Part shown: positions 1 through 9,817 of the stretch, piece by piece
How positions within the stretch are numbered: the stretch's first letter is position 1
Layout of the letters: every line of letters begins with the position of its first letter
Source of the DNA: Candidatus Poribacteria bacterium
GTDB taxonomy: Bacteria; Poribacteria; WGA-4E; JAJDTR01
Length of the DNA stretch: 64,000 nt
Direction: 5' to 3'
Assembly: GCA_028820655.1 (NCBI GenBank)
Contig: JAPPIK010000014.1
Span: 62,001 to 126,000 of the forward strand
Translations under genes and position numbers: made by a program
The notes under the pieces: model-generated
Told to the model about the DNA's origin: nothing
Database searches by the model: none
Seen by the model: only the letters and a program-made list of their open reading frames with translations

Positions 1-25
1 TATGTTCGATTGAGGATTATTGATT

Positions 26-850
26 ATGGCAGTCAAAATTTACTCGCCCGTGACACCAAGCCGGCGGTCTATGACCGGGCACTCTTTTGAGGAAATCACC
101 CGTCATAAGCCGGAGAAATCCTTGGTGAAAGGATTAAAGGAGCATGCCGGGCGCAACGACACTGGCCGAATGACGGTCAGAAGGCGTGGGGGTGGTCACA
201 AGCGACGGTATCGACATATCGACTTTCGGCGCAATAAGCTTGGTGTGCCAGCAAAAGTAGCCACGATTGAATACGATCCTAACCGCTCGGCGCGGATAGC
301 ATTATTGCACTACGTGGATGGCGAAAAGCGTTACATCTTGGCTCCCTTGGGGCTTCAAGTCGGTGAGATGTTGAATTCCGGTCCGGATGCGGAGATTAAA
401 GTGGGCAACGCGCTGCCACTCGACAGAATTCCCCTTGGGTCGGCAGTACATAATGTGGAGATGATTCCCGGCGCTGGCGGACAGTTGGTTCGGAGTGCCG
501 GCGTGGCGGCACAACTCATAGATCGCGAGGGGAAACATGCACGCCTTCGGATGCCATCTGGGGAAATTCGGTTGCTTCCTGTAAGATGTATGGCGACGGT
601 TGGGCAAGTTGGAAACGTCGACCATTCAAACATATCGATAGGAAAAGGCGGACGTTCTTGCTGGATGGGGCGGCGCCCGAAAGTGCGCGGTGTTGCAATG
701 AATCCGGTCGATCATCCACATGGCGGTGGTGAAGGAAAGAGTTCGGGAGGCAGGCATCCTGTGACGCCGTGGGGCGTTCCGACCAAAGGGTATAAAACGC
801 GAAATCCGAAAAAGAAATCGGGTCAATTTATCGTGACGCGCCGCAAGTGA
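26..850 (+). CDS. rplB: 50S ribosomal protein L2
   Basis: Primary 23S rRNA-binding protein of the large subunit, needed for subunit association and peptidyl-transferase function. The 274-residue product has the family length. It carries the conserved C-terminal block with [12 protein letters not shown] near residue 225-236, which includes the histidine linked to peptidyl transfer, and a basic [10 protein letters not shown] tail. The ATG at 26 is preferred over an in-frame TTG at 20, because GAGGA at 12-16 sits about 9 nt upstream and L2 proteins begin MA-K-Y-P. It is the first gene in the window; the upstream S10-operon genes lie outside. Confidence 0.97.
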   Translation: MAVKIYSPVTPSRRSMTGHSFEEITRHKPEKSLVKGLKEHAGRNDTGRMTVRRRGGGHKRRYRHIDFRRNKLGVPAKVATIEYDPNRSARIALLHYVDGEKRYILAPLGLQVGEMLNSGPDAEIKVGNALPLDRIPLGSAVHNVEMIPGAGGQLVRSAGVAAQLIDREGKHARLRMPSGEIRLLPVRCMATVGQVGNVDHSNISIGKGGRSCWMGRRPKVRGVAMNPVDHPHGGGEGKSSGGRHPVTPWGVPTKGYKTRNPKKKSGQFIVTRRK

Positions 851-917
851 TTCTAATTAAGATTCAACCAGAGCGTTGTCCCTATCAAGGGACAATCTAT
901 GGAGAAGGAGAGAAGCA

Positions 918-1187
918 ATGCCACGTTCTGTGAAGAAAGGTCCCTATATCGATCCGAAACTTCAGAAGAAAATTGAGACTCTGGAACGATCCGGCACAAA
1001 ACGTGTCATACGCACTTGGTCTCGCCGCTCAACGATTACACCGGAGCTTATTGGTCACACACTTGCAATCCACAATGGGAAAAAATTCTTTCCGGTGTAC
1101 ATTACAGAGAATATGGTAGGCCATAAGCTAGGCGAGTTTGCTCCCACCCGCACATTCAGATCGCACGCACGAGGTGCTCGCGCTTAG
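918..1187 (+). CDS. rpsS: 30S ribosomal protein S19
   Basis: Small-subunit head protein that binds 16S rRNA with S13. The 89-residue product starts [12 protein letters not shown] and ends with the conserved [11 protein letters not shown] region. The reading frame is open back to a GTG at 876, but the ATG at 918 follows a strong GGAGAAGGAGAG site (901-912) and gives the normal S19 N-terminus. It lies 67 nt after rplB in canonical S10-operon order. Confidence 0.96.
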   Translation: MPRSVKKGPYIDPKLQKKIETLERSGTKRVIRTWSRRSTITPELIGHTLAIHNGKKFFPVYITENMVGHKLGEFAPTRTFRSHARGARA

Positions 1188-1214
1188 AAAGGCGCATTGG
1201 GGGAGGGTTATTTG

Positions 1215-1562
1215 ATGGAAGCGAGAGCAAGCATAAAAAATGTTCCGGTTGCTCCAAGGAAAGCGCGTTTGGTGGCGGATTTAATCAGGGACAGATTTGT
1301 CGAAGATGCACTGAATCAGTTGGCATTTATTCATAAATCGACATCGGCGACCATTCGGAAATTGATTCAATCTGCCGTGGCAAACGCACAACATCAAGAC
1401 TCGACCATTGATTCAAGTAATCTCTTCATCAAGAGAATCTTCGTTGACGAGGGTTTGACACGAAAATGGATTCGACCGAGAGCGCGCGGAATGGCAAATA
1501 GGATTCTTCGGCGCAGGTGCCATATTACTGTTGTGCTTGATGAGGAAAGAGATGAAAGTTAA
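1215..1562 (+). CDS. rplV: 50S ribosomal protein L22
   Basis: Large-subunit protein whose beta-hairpin lines the peptide exit tunnel. The 115-residue product has the N-terminal NVPVAPRKARLVADLIR motif and the hairpin-tip region KWIRPRARGMANRILRR. The ATG at 1215 follows GGGGAGGG (1199-1206); the upstream TTG at 1197 adds six atypical residues. A 93-nt gap separates it from rpsC; these two genes are usually closer. Confidence 0.95.
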   Translation: MEARASIKNVPVAPRKARLVADLIRDRFVEDALNQLAFIHKSTSATIRKLIQSAVANAQHQDSTIDSSNLFIKRIFVDEGLTRKWIRPRARGMANRILRRRCHITVVLDEERDES

Positions 1563-1655
1563 GTTGATGATTTCTCTCAAAATGGTATTTTGGGTATTTC
1601 CCAGTGTAGAGTGTCCGGTAAGGGGAGCGGCATAATTTCGACGTTGGAGGTTTGA

Positions 1656-2417
1656 GTGGGACAAAAAACGCATCCGCGTGGGCTACGCCTTGGAATAATA
1701 GAGACTTGGGATTCGAAGTGGTATAGTGAAAAAGAGTATGCCCTTTGGCTTCACGAGGATCTGCAGATTCAGGGGTTCGTCAAGGACAAACTGTCACGCG
1801 CAGGCATTTCACGCGTTGAGGTCGAGCGTGTTGCAGATAGGTGTTCCATAAATATACACACAGCGCGTCCCGGTATTGTCATCGGGCGTCGTGGTGTTGA
1901 AGCAGAGAAACTACAGGTGGAGTTGGAGAAATTTATCGGACGATCGGTTAGGATCAATGTAACTGAGATTAAAACTCCCGAACTTGATGCTCAACTGGTC
2001 GCAGAAGCCATTGCGCTGAAAATCCAGCGAAGATCGCCATTCAGGCAAGCCATGAAAAGGAGTATTGCCGATTCGATGCGTGCTGGTGCTCAAGGAGTCA
2101 AGGCTACAGTGAGTGGGCGCCTTGGGGGAATCGAAATGGCGCGTACTGAAACAAGCATAGAAGGTAGAGTTCCACTTCATACCCTTAGGGCACAGATTGA
2201 CTACGGATTTTGCCAGCCGGATACAACGTACGGAAAGATAGGGGTAAAAACCTGGATTTTCAAAGGCGAAGTTCTCGGCGCAACTGAACCCTTGCTTGGC
2301 GAGCCAACAGCACAAACTGGAGCTGGGGACAAGCCGCCCCGCCCACGCCGCAGCGGTGGGCGATTCGGTGAAGATGATTCGCCAAGACGCCGCGGTTCGG
2401 GTAGATGGAATGAGTGA
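1656..2417 (+). CDS. rpsC: 30S ribosomal protein S3
   Basis: Small-subunit head protein at the mRNA entry site. The 253-residue product starts at GTG (MGQKTHPRGLRLG) after TTGGAGG at 1644-1650. It contains the KH-domain motif GIVIGRRGVEAEKL near residues 72-85 and the C-terminal S3 domain (GRLGGIEMART, YG-IGVKTWIFKGE). It is longer than the usual 210-235 residues because of a basic, Arg/Gly/Pro-rich tail from about residue 222. A 104-nt spacer without a gene follows. Confidence 0.96.
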   Translation: MGQKTHPRGLRLGIIETWDSKWYSEKEYALWLHEDLQIQGFVKDKLSRAGISRVEVERVADRCSINIHTARPGIVIGRRGVEAEKLQVELEKFIGRSVRINVTEIKTPELDAQLVAEAIALKIQRRSPFRQAMKRSIADSMRAGAQGVKATVSGRLGGIEMARTETSIEGRVPLHTLRAQIDYGFCQPDTTYGKIGVKTWIFKGEVLGATEPLLGEPTAQTGAGDKPPRPRRSGGRFGEDDSPRRRGSGRWNE

Positions 2418-2521
2418 GCCAACCGAGTTTTCAACCGCTAGCTTGTCGGAGGCAAATACAATTCCGCTTCTCAAGGTATAAGAAGAGTTGGACAAGATAA
2501 GATACACAAGGAGTGTTTAAA

Positions 2522-2938
2522 ATGTTAATGCCCAAACGGGTGTTACACCGTAAAGTACAACGAGGAAAGCGGCGCGGACAACCCTATCGCGGATCGCAAA
2601 TTAATTTTGGGGAATACGGTCTCCAAAGCATGGAATGTGGGTGGATTACAAGCCGTCAGATCGAGTCCGCCCGGGTCGCGATAACACGCCATGTTCGACG
2701 GGGCGGAAAGGTTTGGATCAAGATTTTTCCGCAGAAGCCCGTCACGAAAAAACCTGCAGAAACTCGAATGGGAAGTGGAAAAGGGCCGCCTGAATACTGG
2801 GTGGCGGTAGTTAAACCCGGGCGTGTGTTGTACGAGTTGAGCGGCGTTCCTATCGAAGAAGCTAAGGAAGCGATGCGGCTTGCTTCGCACAAATTGCCGC
2901 TTAAAACAAAGTTCATAAGCAGGGGCGGAGATTATTGA
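2522..2938 (+). CDS. rplP: 50S ribosomal protein L16
   Basis: Large-subunit protein near the A-site and peptidyl-transferase centre. The 138-residue product begins [15 protein letters not shown] and carries the conserved [23 protein letters not shown] region. ATG at 2522 follows AAGGAG (2508-2513) with normal spacing; the GTG at 2513 lies inside the ribosome-binding site and is rejected. It is followed two bases later by rpmC. Confidence 0.96.
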   Translation: MLMPKRVLHRKVQRGKRRGQPYRGSQINFGEYGLQSMECGWITSRQIESARVAITRHVRRGGKVWIKIFPQKPVTKKPAETRMGSGKGPPEYWVAVVKPGRVLYELSGVPIEEAKEAMRLASHKLPLKTKFISRGGDY

Positions 2939-2940
2939 GC

Positions 2941-3147
2941 ATGACGGCTAAAGAACTGCGACTTCAGTCTGACGAAGACCTAACTAATGAGCTTTCGAAT
3001 CTTCAAGAAAGTTTATTCAACCAGCGATTTCGAAACATCCTTGGACAACTCGAAGATACATCTCAGTTAAAAAAGGTAAGGAATGATATCGCACGAATCA
3101 AAACAATTCTGAGGGCGCGAGAGCGCGGAATCGAAAGTGCCTCATAG
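2941..3147 (+). CDS. rpmC: 50S ribosomal protein L29
   Basis: Small helical protein at the tunnel exit that helps dock trigger factor and SRP. The 68-residue product starts [14 protein letters not shown] and contains the family signature [34 protein letters not shown]-type helix pair. ATG at 2941 is two bases after the rplP stop, indicating translational coupling. The TTG at 2935 overlaps the rplP stop and is a less likely start. Confidence 0.94.
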   Translation: MTAKELRLQSDEDLTNELSNLQESLFNQRFRNILGQLEDTSQLKKVRNDIARIKTILRARERGIESAS

Positions 3148-3171
3148 CGAAAAGCTAAAGAGAGGGTAAGC

Positions 3172-3456
3172 TTGACTCAAGAGAAGCAGGGACACCGGAA
3201 AACTCAAACTGGAGTTGTGATTAGCAACCGGATGGACAAGACCGTCGTAGTAGCCATTACGCGAGCCTACCAACATCCGCTTTATAAGAAAATCGTACGC
3301 CACACGACAAAAGTGTTGGCGCACGACGAACAGAATGCTTGTGCGGCTGGAGATGTGGTCCAGGTCATTGAATCACGCCCTCTTAGTCGCCGAAAAAAAT
3401 GGCGAGTTCGTCAAATCACGACAAAAGTTGAATCGGGTGAATATAAGAGTTCATAG
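3172..3456 (+). CDS. rpsQ: 30S ribosomal protein S17
   Basis: OB-fold primary 16S rRNA-binding protein. The 94-residue product has GVVISNRMDKTVVVAI near the N-terminus and the signature VVQVIESRPLSRRKKWRV. It appears to start at TTG (3172), preceded by GAGAGGG at about 3160-3166; no ATG or GTG is available upstream of the conserved core in this frame. A 97-nt spacer separates it from rplN, the point where the S10 operon gives way to spc-operon genes. Confidence 0.94.
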   Translation: MTQEKQGHRKTQTGVVISNRMDKTVVVAITRAYQHPLYKKIVRHTTKVLAHDEQNACAAGDVVQVIESRPLSRRKKWRVRQITTKVESGEYKSS

Positions 3457-3553
3457 AATTTGAGTAGTGCAAATGATTGGTGGAGGATCCAAAATAATCG
3501 GATTCTGTACCGTTTTGACTTGCGCGGCTAAAGTGTGAAGTGAGGAACACTCC

Positions 3554-3922
3554 ATGGTTCAAACCTCTAGTAGACTGATTTGCGCGGACAACACCGGAGC
3601 AAAAAATCTAATGTGCATCAGAGTCTTGGGTGGTACACGCAAGCGCTATGCTCGGTTGGGTGATGTTATCGTCGCAAGTGTGAAAGAGGCAAATCCTAAT
3701 AGTCAGGTGAAAAAGGGAGAGGTAGTGCGCGCAGTTGTTGTGCGTACGACTAAAGGATTTCGCCGCCCAGACGGTTCATACATAAAGTTTGACAAAAACG
3801 CCGCGGTTTTAATTGATCCTCAAAATCAGCCCCGTGGTACCAGAATCTTTGGCCCTGTCGCACGTGAATTAAGGGAACGGGAATTCACACGCATTGTTTC
3901 CTTGGCACCCGAGGTCATTTGA
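3554..3922 (+). CDS. rplN: 50S ribosomal protein L14
   Basis: Large-subunit interface protein. The 122-residue product has the standard bacterial length, beginning [17 protein letters not shown] and containing the family motif with [19 protein letters not shown] and [14 protein letters not shown] near the C-terminus. The start is an ATG with GTGAGG upstream. First gene of the spc-type block. Confidence 0.97.
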   Translation: MVQTSSRLICADNTGAKNLMCIRVLGGTRKRYARLGDVIVASVKEANPNSQVKKGEVVRAVVVRTTKGFRRPDGSYIKFDKNAAVLIDPQNQPRGTRIFGPVARELREREFTRIVSLAPEVI

Positions 3923-3952
3923 CGATAAACACTATTCGTGTTGGAGGAGATC

Positions 3953-4303
3953 GTGCGGACTAAGAAAATGCACATAAAAGACAATGACTTGGTATCGGTG
4001 TTGAGCGGAAAGGACAAGGGAAAGACAGGTAGAGTTCTTGAAGTAATTCCCGGCAAGAATCGCGCAATCGTCGAAGGCGTTCAGATAATAAAGCAGCATG
4101 TTCGCCCAAACCAAATGGGGCAAGGTGGAGTAGTTGAAAAGGAAGGGACGGTTCATCTTTCCAACCTGAAGTTGGTTTGCCCAAAATGCAATTCACCCAC
4201 ACGCACCAAACGACAGGTTTTTGAGCGAGAAATCGGGACCCGAACTAAAAAATACCGTTTGCGTGTGTGCAAAAAATGTGGCGCGGTTGCTGAGCAAGAA
4301 TAA
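3953..4303 (+). CDS. rplX: 50S ribosomal protein L24 (zinc-ribbon-type)
   Basis: Assembly-initiating large-subunit protein with a KOW domain ([27 protein letters not shown], split here by convention). The 116-residue product uses GTG at 3953 after GGAGG (3943-3947); an ATG at 3968 is an alternative. The C-terminal half has two Cys pairs, CPKC near residue 75 and CKKC near residue 107, so the C+ zinc-binding form is kept. Zinc binding is inferred from the four cysteines. Confidence 0.93.
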   Translation: MRTKKMHIKDNDLVSVLSGKDKGKTGRVLEVIPGKNRAIVEGVQIIKQHVRPNQMGQGGVVEKEGTVHLSNLKLVCPKCNSPTRTKRQVFEREIGTRTKKYRLRVCKKCGAVAEQE

Positions 4304-4401
4304 CCTGTTTGGTAGGTTCATCGTCGCACGAAAGATGTGTAGTCTGTCTTTTGACTCGGAATCAGTACGATGTTGCGAAAACGTGCAGAGGGCGTGAATC
4401 C

Positions 4402-4941
4402 ATGAGCGAATTTAGAACATTTTATCAAGAGGAAGTTGTGGTCGCATTGCAAAAACGGTTCAACTACCCAAATGTGATGCAGATCCCTAGGTTAGACAAG
4501 ATTAATCTGAACATCGGGCTGGGCGCCGCGATGCAGAATCCAAAGTTGCTGGATAGCGCGGTCGAGGAATTGACGCAAATCGGCGGTCAGCGTGCGGTTA
4601 TCACGCGAGCAAAGAAATCCGTGTCCAATTTTAAGGTCCGTGCCGGAGCTGCGATCGGATGCAGAGTCACCTTGCGCCGGCAGAAGATGTATGAATTTTT
4701 CAATCGGCTAGTCAATACTGTCCTACCACAGATTCGAGATTTTCGAGGCATGTCTCCCGACGCGTTTGATGGACGTGGAAATTATTCTTTAGGCCTTCAG
4801 GAGCAACTAATCTTCCCGGAAATCGAATATGACCAAGTAGATGAAGTTCGCGGGCTCAACGTCACGATTGTTACGACTGCTAGGACAGACGAAGAAGGAC
4901 GAGAATTGCTATCAGTATTGGGTATGCCCTTCAGAGAATGA
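4402..4941 (+). CDS. rplE: 50S ribosomal protein L5
   Basis: 5S rRNA-binding protein of the central protuberance. The 179-residue product starts [12 protein letters not shown] and has the signature with [11 protein letters not shown] and the C-terminal [21 protein letters not shown]. The frame stays open for another 31 codons upstream (to 4309), but that stretch is unlike any L5 N-terminus and the ATG at 4402 gives the standard length. A 105-nt spacer without a gene precedes rpsN. Confidence 0.96.
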   Translation: MSEFRTFYQEEVVVALQKRFNYPNVMQIPRLDKINLNIGLGAAMQNPKLLDSAVEELTQIGGQRAVITRAKKSVSNFKVRAGAAIGCRVTLRRQKMYEFFNRLVNTVLPQIRDFRGMSPDAFDGRGNYSLGLQEQLIFPEIEYDQVDEVRGLNVTIVTTARTDEEGRELLSVLGMPFRE

Positions 4942-5046
4942 TTCAAAATGCATTTAGTTTAGCCCCGACACAGACGTTACTCTTCAACTGTGAGACGGTT
5001 TAAACTTAACTGAGAAACAGATAGCTGAAAATAAGGAGCAACCGAT

Positions 5047-5232
5047 TTGGCGACAAAGGCACTCATTGCAAAACAGAAAAGACCTCCGAAATTCCGAACT
5101 CGGCAATATAATCGTTGTCGAGTTTGTGGACGTCCTCGTGGTTTCCTTCGCAAATTTGAACTATGCCGCATTTGCTTTAGACTGCTTGCAAGAGAGGGGA
5201 AAATCCCTGGTGTAAAAAAAGCCAGTTGGTGA
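5047..5232 (+). CDS. rpsN: 30S ribosomal protein S14 type Z
   Basis: Small-subunit head protein. The 61-residue product is the short, zinc-binding (type Z) form with [20 protein letters not shown], two CxxC pairs spaced as in the family, and the C-terminal [15 protein letters not shown]. Start is TTG at 5047, eight bases after AAGGAG (5033-5038). It occupies the spc-operon position between L5 and S8. The zinc-independent long form is not present in this window. Confidence 0.96.
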   Translation: MATKALIAKQKRPPKFRTRQYNRCRVCGRPRGFLRKFELCRICFRLLAREGKIPGVKKASW

Positions 5233-5245
5233 AGGAGGACTTGTC

Positions 5246-5644
5246 ATGTCAATGACAGACCCAATTGCGGATATGTTAACGCGTATTCGTAATGCAAATA
5301 TCGTTACCCACGAACGCGTCGAATTACCCGCTTCGCGAGTGAAGGCAGAGATTGCCCGAATCTTGGCAGAAGAGGGATACATCCGGAATTATCGCCTCAT
5401 TGACGATGGGAAGCAAGGAATTTTGCGGATTTACCTCAAGTATGGTGATAACCAAGAGAAAGTTATCTCAGGACTACAGCGAATTAGCAAGCCCGGTCGG
5501 CGCGTGTATGTGGCAGTAGATGATTTGCCGCGTGTTCAGGGCGGCCTCGGAATCGCAATTCTGTCTACATCTCAGGGAGTACAAACGGCTTCTCAGTGTC
5601 AAGCATCTAAAGTTGGGGGCGAAGTTTTGTGTCATATCTGGTGA
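5246..5644 (+). CDS. rpsH: 30S ribosomal protein S8
   Basis: Primary 16S rRNA-binding protein and, in enterics, the translational repressor of the spc operon (not tested here). The 132-residue product begins [17 protein letters not shown] and ends GGEVLCHIW, with the usual [13 protein letters not shown] turn near residue 105. ATG at 5246 lies after GAAGGAGGA (5231-5239); ATG at 5252 is an equally in-frame alternative. Confidence 0.96.
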   Translation: MSMTDPIADMLTRIRNANIVTHERVELPASRVKAEIARILAEEGYIRNYRLIDDGKQGILRIYLKYGDNQEKVISGLQRISKPGRRVYVAVDDLPRVQGGLGIAILSTSQGVQTASQCQASKVGGEVLCHIW

Positions 5645-5679
5645 TTTCAATGTATTGAAGTTGGGGGGGGTAATGTACA

Positions 5680-6246
5680 ATGTCAAGAATAGGACAAACG
5701 CCCATCGAAATTCCGGCGAATGTGAAGATTACCTTTGACGAGCCGGGAATAAGTGTTGAAGGCCCTAAAGGAAAGCTAGATTGGACAGTTCCCGCGGGGA
5801 ACACGGTGAAAGTTGGCGACGGTAAGATTGAGATTGAGAGATTAAGTAATCAAAAAACACACAAATCGTTGCATGGACTTACCCGAAGTTTAATCGCGAA
5901 TATGGTGGAGGGAGTCACGAAAGGATTTGAGAAGAAACTTCGTGTTGTAGGAACAGGGTATCGCGCAGAAATTAGCAACCAGAAATCATTGGTGTTGAAT
6001 GTAGGTTATTCCCACCCTGTCACTTACGATCCACCGGAAGGAATAACCATACGCGTTGACAGCACCGAGAATGTAGATGGGCAACTTCACACACCGGTCA
6101 CTGTCAGTGGTGTTGACAAACAGCTTGTTGGCCAGGTTGCCGCGTCAATTCGTCAGATCAAGAAACCTGGGGTTTATCAACCTTGCAAGGGTATTCGTTA
6201 TGAGGGCGAACGTGTTCGCATGAAAGAGGGTAAAGCAAAAACATAG
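5680..6246 (+). CDS. rplF: 50S ribosomal protein L6
   Basis: Large-subunit protein near the GTPase-associated centre. The 188-residue product has two repeated alpha/beta domains, starts [17 protein letters not shown] and contains the signature [19 protein letters not shown] near the C-terminus. A G-rich stretch (5664-5670) precedes the ATG. Overall length is slightly above the usual 175-180. Confidence 0.96.
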   Translation: MSRIGQTPIEIPANVKITFDEPGISVEGPKGKLDWTVPAGNTVKVGDGKIEIERLSNQKTHKSLHGLTRSLIANMVEGVTKGFEKKLRVVGTGYRAEISNQKSLVLNVGYSHPVTYDPPEGITIRVDSTENVDGQLHTPVTVSGVDKQLVGQVAASIRQIKKPGVYQPCKGIRYEGERVRMKEGKAKT

Positions 6247-6290
6247 ATGATTGTGCACATTCGCATCGGACGCACCTGGGAGGAAAATCG

Positions 6291-6659
6291 TTGAATCGGC
6301 TCAAGAAAAAGAATCTGGCACGCATAGCACGGAAAAAGCATGTACGACAAAAGGTCTTTGGTACAAACCAGCGGCCGAGGCTCTCCGTTTTCAAGAGTGC
6401 CAACCATATCTACGCGCAGCTTATTGATGACGAAAATCGTGTCACGATCGCCGCCGCTTCAACCTTGACGCCCGAATTAAAGGAGAATGGTTCACGAGGC
6501 GGAAATGCTAACGCCGCACAGAAGGTCGGCACGCTTATTGCCCACAAGGCAAAAGAATCGAAGATAGAGTCCGTTGTATTTGATCGAGGCGGAAACCTGT
6601 ATCACGGGAGAGTAAAAGCCCTTGCAGATGCAGCTAGGGAAGGCGGGCTGAAGTTTTAG
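6291..6659 (+). CDS. rplR: 50S ribosomal protein L18
   Basis: 5S rRNA-binding protein. The 122-residue product has the basic N-terminus [19 protein letters not shown], the [20 protein letters not shown] core and the C-terminal [17 protein letters not shown]. It starts at TTG (6291) after GGGAGG (6278-6283). In canonical position between L6 and S5. Confidence 0.96.
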   Translation: MNRLKKKNLARIARKKHVRQKVFGTNQRPRLSVFKSANHIYAQLIDDENRVTIAAASTLTPELKENGSRGGNANAAQKVGTLIAHKAKESKIESVVFDRGGNLYHGRVKALADAAREGGLKF

Positions 6660-6721
6660 AAGGCTGAATGCTGTCCAGCATTGATGCCGAAAAGAGTGGG
6701 TGCTAGCGAAGGAGGAATTCG

Positions 6722-7252
6722 TTGCGAGTTGAAAAGATAGATCCGGGCGATTCGGAATTTGAGGAACGTTCAATAGCGATAAATCGTGTAATGCGAGTCG
6801 GCAAGGGTGGACGAACACCCAGTTTCAATGCCCTTTCTGCTGTTGGGAATTTTGAAGGCATTGTGGGCATTGGATTCGGTAGTGCGAACGATGTGCCTTC
6901 GGCGATTAGCAAGAGCGTTGCCGATGCTAAAAAGAATTTAATCCGTGTTCCGCTAGTAGAAGGCACGATTCCACATGAAACTTTTTGTAAGTTTAAAGCC
7001 GCCAAGGTTCTCCTGAAACCGGCAAGTCCTGGAACCGGGATTGTTGCAGGGCATGCGACGCGGACAATCTTGGAATTTGTAGGAATAAAAGATGTCTTGG
7101 CAAAGCGTCTCGGATCTAGAAATGTAAAAAATATTGCAGAGGCGACAATGTTGGCGTTAAAGAATTTGAAGGATGTCAACGATGTCGCCCGACTTCGCGG
7201 CAAACGCGTCGAAGAATTGATCGGCGGGAGTTCCCCGTCGACTTCTCATTGA
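6722..7252 (+). CDS. rpsE: 30S ribosomal protein S5
   Basis: Small-subunit protein at the mRNA entry channel, important for accuracy. The 176-residue product has the double-stranded-RNA-binding-like N-domain (RVMRVGKGGRTPSFNALSAVG) and the C-domain (VLLKPASPGTGIVAG). Start is TTG at 6722 after GGAGGA (6711-6716). It is followed directly by rplO; rpmD (L30), which usually sits here, is absent. Confidence 0.96.
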   Translation: MRVEKIDPGDSEFEERSIAINRVMRVGKGGRTPSFNALSAVGNFEGIVGIGFGSANDVPSAISKSVADAKKNLIRVPLVEGTIPHETFCKFKAAKVLLKPASPGTGIVAGHATRTILEFVGIKDVLAKRLGSRNVKNIAEATMLALKNLKDVNDVARLRGKRVEELIGGSSPSTSH

Positions 7253-7269
7253 AATGGAGTCAAATAGTC

Positions 7270-7719
7270 ATGAAGTTGAATGAGCTCAAGCCGGCTCCAA
7301 ATTCAAAACGAGCCAAAAAGCGCATTGGACGTGGCGAAGCCTCAGGTTGGGGCAAAACCGGCGGACGGGGACACAAAGGTCAAAAATCACGTTCCGGAGG
7401 ATCTATTCCCGCCTGGTTCGAGGGCGGGCAGATGCCTTTAGTGAGACGGCTTCCGAAGCGCGGACCAGCGGTAACTAAGCACAAACGTATCAAATATGAT
7501 GTAGTCAATGTCAAAGAACTAAACTGCTTCGATAGCGACACCACCGTTACTGTCGAAATGTTGACCGAGAGGGGTATGGTGAGGCGCAGGAATTCGCGGG
7601 TCAAAATCCTTGGTGACGGCGACCTAGATAAAAAACTGACTGTGCGTGTTCACAGTTTTGCGAAATCGGCGATCGAAAAAATTCAGAAGATAGGTGGCAA
7701 GGCGGAGACTGTCTCCTAG
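7270..7719 (+). CDS. rplO: 50S ribosomal protein L15
   Basis: Large-subunit assembly protein. The 149-residue product begins MKLNELKPAPNSKRAKKRIG, includes the glycine-rich GKTGGRGHKGQKSRSGG loop and the FEGGQMPLVRRLPKRG signature. ATG at 7270 follows TGGAGT (7255-7260). The frame runs back to a TTG at 7249 overlapping the rpsE stop, but the conserved start is at 7270. A 99-nt spacer precedes secY. Confidence 0.96.
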   Translation: MKLNELKPAPNSKRAKKRIGRGEASGWGKTGGRGHKGQKSRSGGSIPAWFEGGQMPLVRRLPKRGPAVTKHKRIKYDVVNVKELNCFDSDTTVTVEMLTERGMVRRRNSRVKILGDGDLDKKLTVRVHSFAKSAIEKIQKIGGKAETVS

Positions 7720-7818
7720 TCAGCGGCATCTGCCTCCTTTAGTAATTCCGCTAATATATCAGTGTCATACGTGCCCTTTGTCTAAAAAAGACGTAACGAC
7801 CGCATATTCAATGTTGAT

Positions 7819-9192
7819 ATGATGAATTCAAAGGACAAACCACAGATGGTCAGCGCTTTCCGGAATGTGTTTAAAATTCCGGAGTTGCGGACTCGCATTA
7901 TTTTTACCGCGTTACTGCTAATTGTCTACAGGTTCGGAGCGCACATCACAATTCCGGGGATTGACGACCGTGCGTTGGAAGAGTTTTTCAACCAATTGAC
8001 GGACCGACCCGGCGGTAACATGATCGGATTCGTAGACCTATTCTCGGGCGGCGCATTTAGTCAGATGACAATCTTTGCGCTTGGCATCCAGCCATACATT
8101 AGCGCATCGATTATCATGCAGCTTCTTGCTGTGGTTGTACCATCTCTTGAGAAGCTATCGAAAGAACCGGACGGACGTAAAAAGATAACACAGTACACAC
8201 GCTACGGTACTGTTATCCTTAGTGCCGTTCAAGGATTGGGCATCAGCTTCCTTCTGCGCAATCCGGGAAACCTCGGCATACAAGCTAATATCGTTGTGAA
8301 TGAAAGTTGGTCATTTCATTTTTTGACGGTTATCACCTTGATGGCTGGCACGGCGTTCGTGATGTGGCTTGGAGAGCAGATTACGGAACGAGGTATCGGG
8401 CAAGGCATTTCACTCATAATTACTGTTGGAATAGTAGCGGCAGTGCCAGCTGGCGTTACCAGTATTGTTCGCCGATTGTTTGTCGAGTCTAGCTTAAGTT
8501 TAATTCAGCTGTTTATCTTTCTGGGTTTGATTGTTGTTGCGGTGATGGGTACGGTTTTCGTCACCCAATCTATTCGTAAGATTCCGGTTCAATACGGGCG
8601 ACAAATAAAGGGAACACGGATGTATGGAGGTCAAAGGACTCATCTCCCGCTCCGGGTCAATGCGGCCGGTATGATTCCAATTATTTTTGCGGTCACGTTG
8701 ATGCAATTCCCCGGCACTATTTTGGGTTTCTTGCCGCAAGGATGGGGCTGGGCGCTTGAATTGCAGGGGGTCTTGGGAAATCCGGGTCATCCGGTATACT
8801 TGATTATTTATGCAAGTCTGATTATTGCATTTACGTATTTCTACACGGCTGTACAGATTAATCCGGTTGACATGGCAGATACGCTAAAGAAGCACGGGGC
8901 ACATATTCTAGAAAAAGGTGGTATTCGACCGGGGAAACGAACTGCCGAACACATAAATTTCGTGCTTACGAGAATTACTCTTCCGGGTGCCTGCTTTCTC
9001 GCCGGCATTTCTGTAATTCCGATAATGTTTGAAGGTTGGCTACAAATCGGAACCATGGTGAGCGGGGCTTCGGTGTTAATTGTTGTCGGCGTCGTATTGG
9101 ACACGGTGTCGCAGATTGAGTCGCATTTGACGGATCGAAGTTATGAAGGATTCATAAAGGGACGGCGAATTAAAGGGCGCCGTTCGAGATGA
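7819..9192 (+). CDS. secY: Protein translocase subunit SecY
   Basis: Channel-forming subunit of the SecYEG inner-membrane translocon. The 457-residue product has about ten hydrophobic transmembrane segments, the plug-region motif near FVDLFSGGAF, the SecY signature ALGIQPYISASIIMQLL near residues 92-108 and the cytoplasmic loop residues of TM8-9 (RTAEHINFVLTRITLPGA). ATG at 7819 is followed by a second ATG. It occupies the spc-operon end, directly before rpmJ; adk, map and infA, which follow secY in many phyla, are not here. Confidence 0.97.
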   Translation: MMNSKDKPQMVSAFRNVFKIPELRTRIIFTALLLIVYRFGAHITIPGIDDRALEEFFNQLTDRPGGNMIGFVDLFSGGAFSQMTIFALGIQPYISASIIMQLLAVVVPSLEKLSKEPDGRKKITQYTRYGTVILSAVQGLGISFLLRNPGNLGIQANIVVNESWSFHFLTVITLMAGTAFVMWLGEQITERGIGQGISLIITVGIVAAVPAGVTSIVRRLFVESSLSLIQLFIFLGLIVVAVMGTVFVTQSIRKIPVQYGRQIKGTRMYGGQRTHLPLRVNAAGMIPIIFAVTLMQFPGTILGFLPQGWGWALELQGVLGNPGHPVYLIIYASLIIAFTYFYTAVQINPVDMADTLKKHGAHILEKGGIRPGKRTAEHINFVLTRITLPGACFLAGISVIPIMFEGWLQIGTMVSGASVLIVVGVVLDTVSQIESHLTDRSYEGFIKGRRIKGRRSR

Positions 9193-9223
9193 ACGGTGAG
9201 ATCAGTTTGAAGGATGGATACTG

Positions 9224-9340
9224 ATGAAGGTTAAAGCTTCTGTGAAGAAAATCTGTAACCAGTGTAAGGTCATAAAAAGGAAGGGCATCGTTCGTATTAT
9301 TTGTCCTTCAAACCCTAAACACAAGCAAAGACAAGGATGA
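9224..9340 (+). CDS. rpmJ: 50S ribosomal protein L36
   Basis: Tiny zinc-binding large-subunit protein of 38 residues. Reading from ATG 9224 gives [20 protein letters not shown] followed by a short segment ending PKHKQRQG and TGA at 9338-9340. Residues CNQC plus C27 and H32 reproduce the C-x2-C-x12-C-x4-H zinc site. AAGGATG (about 9210-9216) precedes the start. It lies 31 nt after secY as in E. coli-type spc operons. Confidence 0.97.
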   Translation: MKVKASVKKICNQCKVIKRKGIVRIICPSNPKHKQRQG

Positions 9341-9385
9341 CCGAAGCCAATACAGTATCAACTTTCAGTTTAAAGGAGGCAGGCC

Positions 9386-9781
9386 ATGGCAAGGATTGCA
9401 GGGGTTGATTTGCCGCGAAACAAACGGGTGGATGTCGCACTTACCTATATATACGGGATTGGTCGTCACAGTGCATCGAAATTGGTTAATGAACTGAACA
9501 TCGATCCCGGGAAAAAAGTTGACAGCTTGGCGGAGGATGAGATTAGTCAATTAAGAACCACAATTACGCAGGATTACAAGGTCGAAGGTGATTTGCGGCG
9601 AGAAGTCGATCAAAACATCAAAAGGTTGATGGATATCAATAGTTATCGCGGATTGCGCCATCGGCGGCAATTACCCGTGCGTGGTCAGCGCACAAGTACC
9701 AATGCACGAACACGAAAAGGAAAAGCTAGAACCATCTCTGTGGGTAGAAAGTCTAAGGAAGCAGCTCGCAAGGGTGGTTGA
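9386..9781 (+). CDS. rpsM: 30S ribosomal protein S13
   Basis: Small-subunit head protein contacting the P-site tRNA and the 50S bridge. The 131-residue product starts [21 protein letters not shown] and contains the helix-two-turn-helix region and the signature [21 protein letters not shown] at 9386 follows AAAGGAGG (9372-9379). First gene of the alpha-operon block. Confidence 0.97.
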   Translation: MARIAGVDLPRNKRVDVALTYIYGIGRHSASKLVNELNIDPGKKVDSLAEDEISQLRTTITQDYKVEGDLRREVDQNIKRLMDINSYRGLRHRRQLPVRGQRTSTNARTRKGKARTISVGRKSKEAARKGG

Positions 9782-9817
9782 TATTTGCTAGTTCTTCAGC
9801 GTGAAAGGAGAGTGTAT

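Noticed and set aside
4309-4401. N-terminal extension of rplE
   Set aside because: Unlike any L5 N-terminus; ATG at 4402 gives the family length.
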